This document shows positions 47,901 through 58,600 of a stretch of 64,000 nt of DNA, piece after piece. The notes beneath the pieces are model-generated. The model saw only the letters and a list, made by a program, of their open reading frames with translations. It was not told the DNA's origin and did not search any database. Within the stretch, counting starts at the first letter, position 1, and each line of letters opens with the position of its first letter. The translations under genes were made by a program, and so were the position numbers. Source of the stretch: Hypomyces perniciosus (lineage: Eukaryota > Ascomycota > Sordariomycetes > Hypocreales > Hypocreaceae); contig SPDT01000002.1 of NCBI GenBank assembly GCA_008477525.1, positions 2,356,001-2,420,000 of the forward strand, written 5' to 3'.

Positions 47901-49560
47901 CAGCCGGGCGCATACCTCCCTTCAACTGACACGACAGGCAAACATTGAGAGGACAGACGCAGACGTACATGAAGCACAGACAGACTTACTCCTACATGTC
48001 TTACTAGTATAGACACGGTGCTGGAACAAGGATGGGACCATCGGATAGGAAATATGAGAAAGGGTGCGGGTGAGTGGCTGCTCCGTTTGTTTCCTGATAC
48101 TACTACTACCCTATAGTCTTGAGACTTGTGTAGGGCTGTTCGTTCAATTGCGTATTGGCCCACGGATGGATGACGATCCGCTTGAGATCCTATTCATCCT
48201 CGGACGGGATCTCAAACTGCCCCAAGGCTAGACCCCCCTGCAGTACCGTGTTGCCGACCGAATCAGGTCCACCATCCTTGCCGCAACGGTTTGTCTAGCG
48301 GCTCATGGCCTGAAGCCTGTCTCGGCTGTCTGGCTTTAGTGGCGCTGCCTTTATTCTGGACGGGACATTGTCCTACTAGGTAGGTACTACTCGTACTTTT
48401 ATTATTTCATCATACGGAGTACTTCGTACACGGAGGAGGTTGGTGAGCCATTGTGCCATGGCATGACATTCCAAACAGTCCGGCTTCCACGTTCTGTTTG
48501 CTTTCCAATTGACTGACTCATCGGATGAGGCTCGGTCTAGAATTAGCCAAGCGGAAGCTTGGGTGGTATTCCCGACTGAAACCATCCATGTCCATATCAC
48601 ACAGCAATGTGCCTGGTGCAGATCCTTTAGCTAAACCTTTTTTTCTCTTTCTCCGGCCCTTGTGCTTTGTTGTTCTGGTTCTTAATGCGTGTTTACGTCT
48701 TTCAACTCTAGCCCTCCCTTACGCAATACTATCTCCCTTGCGGGGGGGGGGACGGAGACGGGGACAGAGAGACCGAGACCAAGACAGAAACAGAGACGAA
48801 CAGCTTGGCGCGCCAAAGTGAAAATAAAACTTCACAAAGAACAGACCCCAAGAAGACGGACCGACTTAAAGCCGTTTAGACGAGTCGATCACGCATCGGG
48901 AGTCAAATCCCAAGGCCCAATTGGCGGGCAAAGGAAACCTTCAGCAGACCGCCTCGAGAATTAATGGCGCAGGCGGCCTAGGGGAGCCTGCAGCTGATAT
49001 ATCAGAACCTTGGGACTATGATGGTATGTATGTATAGTAGTAGTATTAGTACTACTACTACTTGTGTGCAACCTTGTACGAAGTACGTCGGGCAGCTCGC
49101 TCGCTCCGTATCCGTACGTGCTGCTACCTGATACTCCGTATCGACGCCGTACTTGATACATATCTGACGAATTGCAATCTGTCGCCCCTGGGCTGCCGAG
49201 CTGCGTGAGTTGCGCTGTCTGGGCAACAGAAACGGCACGAGCCGGGGCGAGACGAGGAGCGAGCTTCCAGCTAGTGCGAAAGTGGAGCGAACGACCGAGG
49301 GAACTGAATCAGACTGACATGATGATCAGGTATGGATGGAGTACGGAGTAATGGAGTAAGAGTATTACTACGCTGTACATACTACTCATACTGCATACTC
49401 GCACATATGACATTTTGTCACGAACAGGTCGCCAAGCCAGGAGGACGTACGGCTGATTCTGCAGTCTGGCCACTCGCATCAGCCGATTTCAGACAGGCAG
49501 GCAGCCCTCTCTCTCTCCTCATAGGCGGCGTTTTGAGGGATCCACGATCACATTCGTTCC

Positions 49561-49578
49561 GTACGGAGTACTTCGTAC
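49561..49578. repeat. Overlapping GTACGGAGTAC and GTACTTCGTAC
   Basis: Both sister elements share one GTAC, giving GTAC-GGA-GTAC-TTC-GTAC. A near-identical arrangement with one mismatch (ATACGGAGTACTTCGTAC) is at 48412-48429. Confidence 0.9.
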
Positions 49579-50144
49579 AGTGCAGTGGGACGAATTGTGA
49601 TGACTGGGCCAATACACACAAAAGGGTGCCTGAACTTGTGTGTGCATACGGAGTATACATACTATATACGAGTACATGTTGGTGCGAGGGGGCAAGAGCT
49701 ATTTAAAAGCTGCTTATTGGGCCGCGCACAGTGGAGTTTGGTATGGCGGCATTCAAGGACAAAGACGGGTTATTAGCCGAGGTTGGCATACAGGGAGCAG
49801 CGAGAGACCGACCAGAGAAGATGGAATAAAAGAAGAGAAAAGGAGAAGAGAAAAGAAAAAAAGGCAACATTGGTGGAGGAACAAGCTCAATTAACGTGTC
49901 ATTGTTGCTGTTTTGCCAAGTGAGTTTCTGCTCGTCACTAGTGGTTTATTTTATTACTTATCACCGGCGGACTCGACAACGACGTCACCGACCGACTGAT
50001 TCCGATCAATAGACAGAGAGACACTGACTCAGGACCATTCATTGCACCCACGAAAAAAAAGAAAAAGAAAAAAAAAAGCCAAAGACTACCAGACCAGCAG
50101 ACCGGCCCATGTAAGACACTGACCATTGAGGAGCGAGCACACAG

Positions 50145-50185
50145 AAAGGGAAAGGGAAAGGGAAAGGGAAAGGGAAAGGGAAAGG
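50145..50185 (+). repeat. (AAAGGG)n microsatellite followed by poly(A)
   Basis: Nearly seven AAAGGG units running into a 12-base A tract. The unit differs from the fungal telomere repeat TTAGGG, so this is not a telomere remnant. Confidence 0.9.
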
Positions 50186-51637
50186 AAAAAAAAAAAAACA
50201 CGCACTAAGACTTTTTTCCCAAGAGACACGCTAGGAAACAAGGGCACTAAACCTAGCGCCCAGCGGGCCAGACACTGGAGAGCACGTTGCTTGTGCATGC
50301 TGCGGCCTCCTCTGCAGCCTGCAGCCCGCTGTCGGGAACGGGCGCCGCGCGGGACCCCAGACAGTACTGCTAGTGCTGGAGTCTGCTGGAGTCTGGGCCA
50401 GGTCTCCCTGGCGTCACCTACGACTCAGTTGCCGCCACACCTTTTCAGTGGGTTGTTCACTGAATGCAGTAGTATGTATGTACGTACAAAGCACAAGCAC
50501 AAGACAAGCAAGCACCAGCAGCAGCCACGCACGCACCCCCCTCCCCCCAATTCTGCCAGCCTGACTGCTGGTCTGGGGGGGGGGGCTGTTCAGCTGTCCT
50601 GTCCTTGCACCTTGCAACCTTGCACCTTGCTCTTACGATGTTGACGTTGAGACTCGATTTCAGAACGGCCAGCATTGCGGCCTGCTATCAGCACACCTTT
50701 CAGCACACCTCCCCCCCTAGGCCTTAAGCCCTAGGCAGCCCGAGTGCAAGTGCGCCGACAATCGTAGGTCGACGCCCCCCCTAATAGAAACAATAATACA
50801 GAGTACCACTACCACTATAGACGGCACGCCTAGCCCTGGCAAGCCGGGCCCTGCAGTGCAGTCACGCCACAACGCTCACACTGTATCGGCCAGAACCTGG
50901 ACTTTTGACCTGGGGGGGCCTTTTGGACAAGGACAAACAAACACGCTGAGCTGACAGTTCGCGAGCAGCGCTGCTCGACAATTACTGCTCCCGCCGTTCA
51001 TTTTGCAACGTCCTTCCACACGGCACACCGACTTCAACTCCTCTTCTTGACTTTCCTCCACCGACCGCTTTTCTGTCTTCCTCCTTTGCGTTGCTCTGCT
51101 CTGCTCTGCTTTGCTCTGCTCTTCCTCTTCTTACACAGACTTGACTCGATCCAACGTCAGCCCCTAGATACTACATACAGACGCATCACGAGGTGGTCAT
51201 TGCCTGGGCCGCAAACCTTTTACGCTTTCTGCCGACCCAATAATTGACCTGCCTGTCTGTGTGTGTTTTGTGTTTCTGGTGCGCCGGATTCGATCGATAG
51301 GATTGCATACTACTCGTAGGCATATACCTACTATTACGAGTACTCCTACTCTTACTCCTTCTACTTCTCTGCGTTTTGACCCCTTTACGAACGATACGCC
51401 CGCGCAACGTGGAAAACCGAAAAAACGAACTTGTATTCTTGCGCCGTCGGCCGCACCACCTCACGATTCCCGCCGGTCCAAACGTCACGGGTCTTAGGAT
51501 TGACTTGACTTGACTTGACTCGGGGGAAAAGCCTTGCCGCCGGTCTGATTCCGAGGGCAAGCCAAAAAGCGTTCGGCGCCACTCGACGGCTCTCCCACTA
51601 ATACTGGATAGAGGAGGATAGTTTGCTCCACTGCGCA

Positions 51638-51662
51638 GCGCAACGCAACGCAACGCAACGCA
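51638..51662 (+). repeat. (CAACG)4 microsatellite
   Basis: Four tandem CAACG units in the desert upstream of the Zn2Cys6 gene. Confidence 0.85.
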
Positions 51663-53221
51663 GGTCGGCCCATTTCCAAGGTACGTGATTTAGGACGTTT
51701 CTGTGTCTGTCTGCCTATCTGTCTGCCTGTCTCGCTGCCCGCTCTTCTGTGCTGGCCAATCCAATGCAAGCCGACGACGCCTCGCGGACGTCGATTGTCC
51801 TTGGTGGCTGCCGGCTTTGGGCCGCGATATGGATATGGCCATGCAAGCGCATGCTCAATCTATTATATCATGTACATACTCCGTACATACATGCGGATGG
51901 CTGTGTTGTGCTATGCGTGCATTGAGTGGTGCTGCATGATGCAGTACTTACGTGGAGGCCAGGGAGCTCGTTGGTCGCAGGTCCAACAGCCTCGTGCATT
52001 GCGCCACACCACCAGTAAGCAAGTTTCTGGCTGGTCTTGGCTCAGACAGACGGCCGTCGCCTATTGCCGTCATCTTTTCGTGTCAGGTTTTTTTTGGGCC
52101 AAATTTCTCTCCCGGTCGGTCGGTCGCTCAGGCGCCCTGACTGGCTGCTTTGGAGAATGGGAGTGTGGCCCGAGCCGTAGCACAGAAACATCCCAGTCCG
52201 GCGTGTGAGAGCAGTTCAGTGCAGTATTGTGCAATGCAGTGCAGTGTGGTGAGCGAACGAACGAGCGAGCGAACAAACTGAACCTTGGGGAAAAGGGAGG
52301 CGCCGTCCCGTTGTCGTAAACACACAGCCGAATTGCATTCCATTGCATTCCATTCCAATGGGCGGAGCGGATTGTTGGGGAGATCGGAAATGGAGCGATG
52401 GAGAGAGCAGAGACAGACAGGGAAGAAAAAGTCTAAACTAACACACACACTCATTGTTCCAGGTCTCGCCCGCTCCCGCAGACAGACAAAGGTCGTCGGC
52501 CTCGTCCACGCTATCACGCACGCAGATCGACGTGTTCGTCGACTCTCTATCGCTCGCTGTTTAGGCTGCGGTGCATTGCTCATTCCACCCCCTCCATCTC
52601 CATCAAGGGGGAAGAAGTGGGAAAAAAGGCTCTCTTGGGCGACATACATACTCCGTACATACGGACATACATATTCCTACAGCGTGCAGCGAACACGTAC
52701 TACCTGCTTACGCACGCACGCACCGACAACGCAGCAAGCAGCAGCAGCAGTAGCAGTAGCAGCAGCAGTAGCAGCAGCAGCCAACAGAAAGAGAGTCAGA
52801 GACACGACACGATACGATACGATAGGCACGGGTGCGAAGCCCGACTTGCACACCAGGTAGGTCGGCCCCTCTCGTCCGCGCACCGGGTACGTAGCCTGCC
52901 ACCCGCTAACAGACCCCCCGCTCTCGTACTACTAGGCCACTTCCACTTCTACGTCCACCTTGACCTTGACTTTCACTTGCACTTGCTTGCGCTTTTCCTA
53001 GGTGCACACTACGAGTACACTGCACACAGCGCTAGAAGAACATCCACTATTAGCCCCTAGCATTAGCGTCTTGCCCTGCCTTAGCTGGGCCACAGCGCTG
53101 GGAACGGCACGACACCGGGCCATCCGCCCGCCTTTACATTCCCGCTCGCCGCCGTCGTTCTTTTTTACTTCCTCATCCCCCCCCCTCTCCCCTCCTAGTC
53201 TTTCGGTCCAGTCCACTGCTG

Positions 53222-53248
53222 CAGTTCAGTTCAGTTCAGTTCAGTTCA
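53222..53248 (+). repeat. (CAGTT)5 microsatellite
   Basis: Five tandem CAGTT units about 750 bp before the Zn2Cys6 ATG. Confidence 0.85.
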
Positions 53249-53655
53249 CCTCACTCCTGCGCTGCGCTGTTCCCACTGCTGCCACCCCCCACCAAAACCC
53301 GCTGAAACCCAACAGCCCAAAAAAAAAAACAGTGCCCTTTCTCTCTCTCTCTCACTCTCTCCTCTCTTACTTACTCTCTCCTTCGCCCACACACTCTCAC
53401 ACTCAACTCACTCCGAATCTTTTCGCTCTCTCTACTCTCTTCCGCACTCACTCCTCGCACTCACTCCCTCTTCGCATTTATTTTGCGTCTGCAACGAGCA
53501 CAACTGCGAGGTTTTGCAGCTGTTCGTTTTGCGGTACCTGCAGCTCTCTGTCTGTCTGTCTGTCTGTTCGCTCCCCGGGCGACTTACTGACTGACTGACT
53601 GACTCTGTACCGCCTTTTCTGCGTGGTGGTGGCGTGGCGCTGCGCTCCTCGCAAC

Positions 53656-53664
53656 TATATATAA
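53656..53664 (+). promoter_or_regulatory. TATA box of the Zn2Cys6 gene
   Basis: TATATATAA 333 bp before the ATG, followed by a CT-rich leader; a plausible core promoter. Confidence 0.5.
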
Positions 53665-53996
53665 TCTACTCCCACCACCACTTCAACCGCAACCCATCTC
53701 CCGCTTCTTCCGCTTCTTCCTTCTCTCGATCCGGATTGGAGTTGAATCCTCGTCCTCTTTTTCTCTTCACTTTTATTCCCCATTCCTCCTTTCTTCTCAC
53801 TTTTCTGTGAGATCTGCGACCGCTTCTGGGCAACACTCCCGACGACGACTACTACCGCTCAATGCAACATCGCCATTTTGCCTTCTCTCAGACTTTGGCA
53901 GACGCATTCGGATTCATCTTAACCATTCATCACTAATTGGCGGCGGAAATTCTCTTTCCCGCCCTGTCACCCATCCCGTTTCTTCTTTCGCAGAGC

Positions 53997-55642
53997 ATGG
54001 CAGAGGATCGACGTCGTCAGGACTATCCTCAGCAGAGCCGCCACGAGGAAAGCAAGTCTCAACCCCCGTCGCACTATCACCATCCCGCCTCTCGTGACGG
54101 GCCCCCAGGTGAAACAGAAGCTCCTTCTCAGTCTCGACCAAACATGGCAGCCTCCGTTACTCTCCCGTCTATTCACGACACCCGGCCCGGCTACGGCGCA
54201 CCGCCGCCCACTGCCCGTGGTTACGCAAACGACCCGCGTTACGCATCTCCAAACTCTGTCAACGGCTACCCTCCTCCGACCGGGGGACAGCAGCAGCCAG
54301 TCGCGCCACCGTCGTCTTCGCAGGGACCATACAATCTTCCACCTCTACAACCCCAAGCGGACCCGAGATCGTCATCCTCATCCTCATCGACTGCCTATCC
54401 CCCGCCAGAGCAGCAGCGTGGGTACTACGATGATCGCCGTCCCCCCCAAGGACATCATGACCAGTACCAGTCAGATTACTACTACCGAGGTCCTCCGCAG
54501 GGTCCTCCTGGAGGTGCCTATCCTCATGACTACCGTGGACCTCCTCCACCCGGTGCTTACGGTCCAGACTACGGTCAACCCGGTGGTGACCGTCCTCGCG
54601 AAGCTCCCAGGCAACGCACCTCAATTGCGTGCAGGTACTGCCGTAAGCGCAAGGTTTGTGGCTCCCGTGGCGATTAACTCTGTTTCTATGCCAGGAAGAA
54701 AAAAAAACGCTAACCAAAGCTCCTTTCTAGATCCGCTGCAGTGGGCACCAGAATGCCCCCGGTGGCAAGTGCCAGAACTGCGCCCGTATGAATCAGGAGT
54801 GCATCTTCCAGCCCGTCTCCTCTTCCAGTTCCACAGCGTTTATCCCCGTCTCAGCAGTGCCCGGCGGCGTACCGCCAGGTACACAGCTTTTTGGAGCATA
54901 CGGCCAGCCCTTGGCCCCCAGCACCGTACCCCCTCATTCCCAACACCCTTACCCGCCCACAGGTGGCCAGCCACATCCGCCGCCGCCTGCGAACTACTAT
55001 CATCAGCCGGTCCAATCTCCAACAGACTCGTACTCGTCCTACGGTGATCCCAGAGGCGAAGAGCCAGTTACCGGTAGGCGCCGGCGCAGGACGCCCGAGG
55101 AGCAGGAAGAGGGGTACAGGCTACCCCCTCCACGAACGACTGGTGTCGTGGACGATGATCCTCGACGGAGATCGCCTGCCGAGTTTTCTAACAATAGCAG
55201 CCCCGGTGGCCTCAGCTACTCCCGTTATCCGGGTCCTCCTGCGAGACATAGCCCGAGAAATCCGACGCTACCTCCTCCCGCTGCTGTTGCTGGCAGCGAC
55301 AACCGTTCTCCCATAGTGCAAAACGGATCCAGCGGCACGTCTACACCGGCACGACCCGTTGCACCAGCGAATCCACCTGCACATCAACCAGCACATCAAC
55401 CAGCACACCAACCAGCACATCAGCCTACACATCAGCCTGCACACCAACCGGCACACCAACCGGCACACCAACCGGCACACCAACCGGCACACCAACCGAC
55501 ACCATCGACAGCCTCGAATGTCATGAGTCTGAGCAACCTTGTGGAGAAGAACGACATTGACAAGGGGATGATTGACCGCCTCAACCGACCCCGAGACCCG
55601 AAAACTAGTCAGAATGGTGGACAGCAGGAAAGGTCTCGCTAA
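53997..55642 (+). CDS. Zn(II)2Cys6 transcription factor
   Basis: Fungal binuclear-zinc-cluster regulator, nuclear. Exons 53997-54653 and 54731-55642 join in phase to 522 residues. The 77-nt intron splits the zinc cluster after CRYCRKRK. The cluster, residues about 212-243, has C-X2-C-X6-C-X10-C-X2-C-X6-C spacing (ACRYCRKRK | IRCSG ... KCQNCARMNQEC). The 210 residues before it are Pro/Gln/Tyr/Ser-rich, as in an activation domain. After it comes more low-complexity sequence, a basic RRRRRTPEEQEEG patch and a PAHQ tetrapeptide repeat. A short conserved-looking tail (NVMSLSNLVEKNDIDKGMID) ends the protein. No fungal-specific TF middle homology domain is visible. Target genes cannot be inferred. 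The very large upstream region suggests complex regulation. Confidence 0.9.
55376..55495 (+). repeat. 12-bp coding minisatellite (PAHQ)10
   Basis: Ten units of about 12 bp (CCNGCACAYCAA) encode nine PAHQ and one PTHQ. The last five units share one third-base pattern, which suggests recent expansion. Confidence 0.95.
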
Positions 55643-58600
55643 AGATCTCGACGCCTACGCATGGAAAATGGGCTAAAAGAAGAAAAAAAGAAGCCGGAAA
55701 ACTAAAAGGAGGGGGACATCGAAAAATCAACACGATAAAGAAATACAGGGGCGAGTTGACGCTGCCGGACAGCGGGTCAACTGGGCCACGCTCACGGTTT
55801 CTTGTGGTAATTTACGGGCTTCATTCTCGGGCACACCGCTGGCTTTCCTCTCGTTGACGAGATGATTAATTCCTGGTTACACACAAAAAAGGGATTCGGC
55901 AAACAAAAAATACCCTGGGGGACTCGTGAGGCGGCGGAAACGGAGATGCTTTTTTTTTTTTTTTTAGAAAACAACCCCCAAGTTTGGCAACAAACAATCG
56001 CACATACCACACACTCTATTTGGAACGCCTGATATGCTTTTACGTCTGTTTTTGATTTATCTTCTTTCACCACCCCCCCAATGACCCTCCCCCGATTTCA
56101 CCCTTTGTTTTTGTTTGTCTTTCATGTCCGGGGGGAAGGGCTGTACTCGAAATCGTTTGGTCCTGTGCTTGTTAATGTGCTTGTTCAAAGTAACGAAAAA
56201 AAAGGGAGGCTCCCTGGGTCTTTCCGGTTTTTTATTTTCTCTTGCCCACTTTCGCCGGTCAATACTTTTATACGTTTTTATCAGAGAAGACGGATACGCC
56301 TCACGGCACCACACGTTTTGTTGATGTTTCTTTCTCTACCTGGACTGGTTGGGGCCTTGAGTTACGCTATGCAATGACTTTTTTTTCCATTTCCACTACT
56401 TGTTTCTCCTCTTTGTTCCACCTGGGTGGTATTGCCTTCTTTTTGTGTGATGACATTCCGAGGGGAGAGACAGGGTCAACCGTGCAAGCGAAGATACGGG
56501 TTGGGCTTTTTTGTCTGTCTGTCTGTTTGATTTGGGTCAAGTGGCATTTGGGGCGGCGGACTGTGATGGACACCACCTGACACGGTGCGGACCGGGCCAG
56601 TCCAGAGGCGGGAAAACACGAGAGATGCCGCAGGCGGGAGGAGAAGGATCAGGAGTGGGAGTGGGAGTGGGATTGCGTAGTTTTTTTGCAAAGTTTGGCT
56701 TTTTGTGCGGTCGAGATGTGAAATTTTGCGCGTGCGTTAGTTAGCCTACAGAATGCTAATTCTGCCACCACATATTTTTTGATTTTGCCATGCCGTGAAG
56801 ACTCTCTACTCGTGCTCTGTACTTGGTCGATGTTGTTAATTGACCCTTGACGATTAATTTGAGCTTGGCGATGAGGCTCACTCGCTCGGTCTCGCTGATA
56901 ACCGGCCCATACTAGCCTGAGTGGCTTTAATTTCTTTGCTGACCTTGGATTAATTGCTTTCAGCTAATTCTCCGCCCCCTCATCACATCACATCCGTCAC
57001 CCGCCTCAGCTGGATCTGAAATCAAATCAAATCAAATCAATGCCCTTTTTTTTTCTCGCTACTACCTACTACTACTACTTGTTCGGTGTGCTCCATATTA
57101 TATATTACAGAATCCAGAACCCCTGACAAGAGACCAGACAAGTCACAAAGAGGCTCGCCGAAGCTGAGGTGTTGCGCATGCCGGGCGCTCGGCAGTCAAG
57201 CAGGCTTCCCCCCCCCCTACTTCGTACACACACTACACAGGCTCGGCTTAATAGTGACCGTTTCGTTTAGAAGGGGGAGGGGGGAATTCCATGTGAGCCT
57301 AGCCGTGGGGCTGGCTATTCATCCATCGTATTGCGAGCTAGAAAGGGGGGGTGTATTTTGGTTTTTTTTTTACTGCTCACGCTTTTTCTTACTTGGTTTA
57401 GGTGGGCATCTTGCACGTAATCATACATAGAGAGAGAGAAGGAGAAAGAGAGTGAGAGAAATAGAGAGAGATTTGTGGGAGGGTGAGGGGAGGGGAGGGG
57501 AGGAGGGCCAGGCCAACAGAGCGCCCCTCTCCATGTATCATCATCGCATAGGTAAGTATGGAGTATGTAGGAGACTGAGAGCATGCATGTACAGGAAGCA
57601 TGCATACATACATACGTGTATGGAACTCTACTAGTCCAGTGCAGTGCAGTGCAGTCCGGTCCAGTCCGGTCCAGTCATAGCTAGCTACATACTACGAAGT
57701 ACTACTAACATACTCCGTACATACAGCATGTACGAAGTACGGCGTCTGTACGGAGCATGTATGTATGTATGCGCAGAATAGCACGACTCCATCGCCAAAG
57801 ACAGAAAACCCCCAAAAGAGAGGGGTGCTCAGAAAGAGAGGGGGGGCCAAGAGAAAGAGAGAAAGAGAGAAAGAGAGAAAGAAAAAAAAGGAAAAAAAAA
57901 AAGGGCGGCGCTCGCTTCTCTTAGCCTCATCTTGCTCTGCAGAATCTAGCAGTCGAATCAGAGCCCGCAGATAGGAGTTCGATGCAGTGTGCAGGTTTAC
58001 CGGGCTGGTCCCTGTCAGGCTGGCTGGCTTGTGGTGAGAGGGCAGAAAAAGCGACAGGGACCAGGCTGGTATGGATTTTTCTGGGCTATGACCCGACTTT
58101 GCTTACGCTCGCGCTTTTTAACCGCCAATGGAAACGGTGAAATGAAACAATGGACGTGCGTATTATAACACACATTTGATCCAGGGTCGGGTCAGGCAGA
58201 CATATAGGGAGGTAGGCAGGCATGTATTGTATGTTATGTTATGTGTTGTTATGTTACCTTATGCTACCTTATGTCATGTACGGAAGATCTTTACGTGTGT
58301 GTATTTGTTTGACTGTACTCCGTATGCATTATTATACTGTGTCTTGTGGTGCCCAACTAGTAACCAACGAAACGGACTGGGCCAGGATATTTCCGGTGTA
58401 GTACGGAGTAGTCTGTTTATACAGGGCACGGCACGGAGTACTTCCGTACAGAAGAGTACTACAGAATGCTTTGATAACACCACCGTGATGCTGACTGTTC
58501 CTACTCCGTATTTGTTATTTGATTTTTCATCTGATGCCCTCGCCTCGTCAGCACCAAGGATTGGGCACAATGACCCTTTGGAGCCTTACGTGCTGCTAGG

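Larger units (their letters stand above)
38040..53655. other. Gene desert of about 16 kb rich in GTAC near-palindromes
   Basis: No frame here looks like a real protein. Frames up to about 200 codons exist on both strands but are Ser/Arg/Pro/Cys-rich, overlap each other and carry no motif. The sequence is not AT-rich. It contains microsatellites (AAAGGG, CGCAA, CAGTT, TTGAC) and most copies of the dispersed GTACGGAGTAC and GTACGAAGTAC elements. The last 3 kb (about 51-53.9 kb) are pyrimidine-rich and may be promoter and leader of the downstream regulator. A long non-coding transcript is possible but not visible by eye. Confidence 0.5.

Noticed and set aside
50145..50185. Possible internal telomere repeat
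   Set aside because: The unit is AAAGGG, not TTAGGG, and it ends in poly(A).
54094..55047. 317-codon frame overlapping the Zn2Cys6 gene
   Set aside because: Out-of-frame reading of Pro/Gln-rich coding sequence; it crosses the intron without a signal and has no motif.
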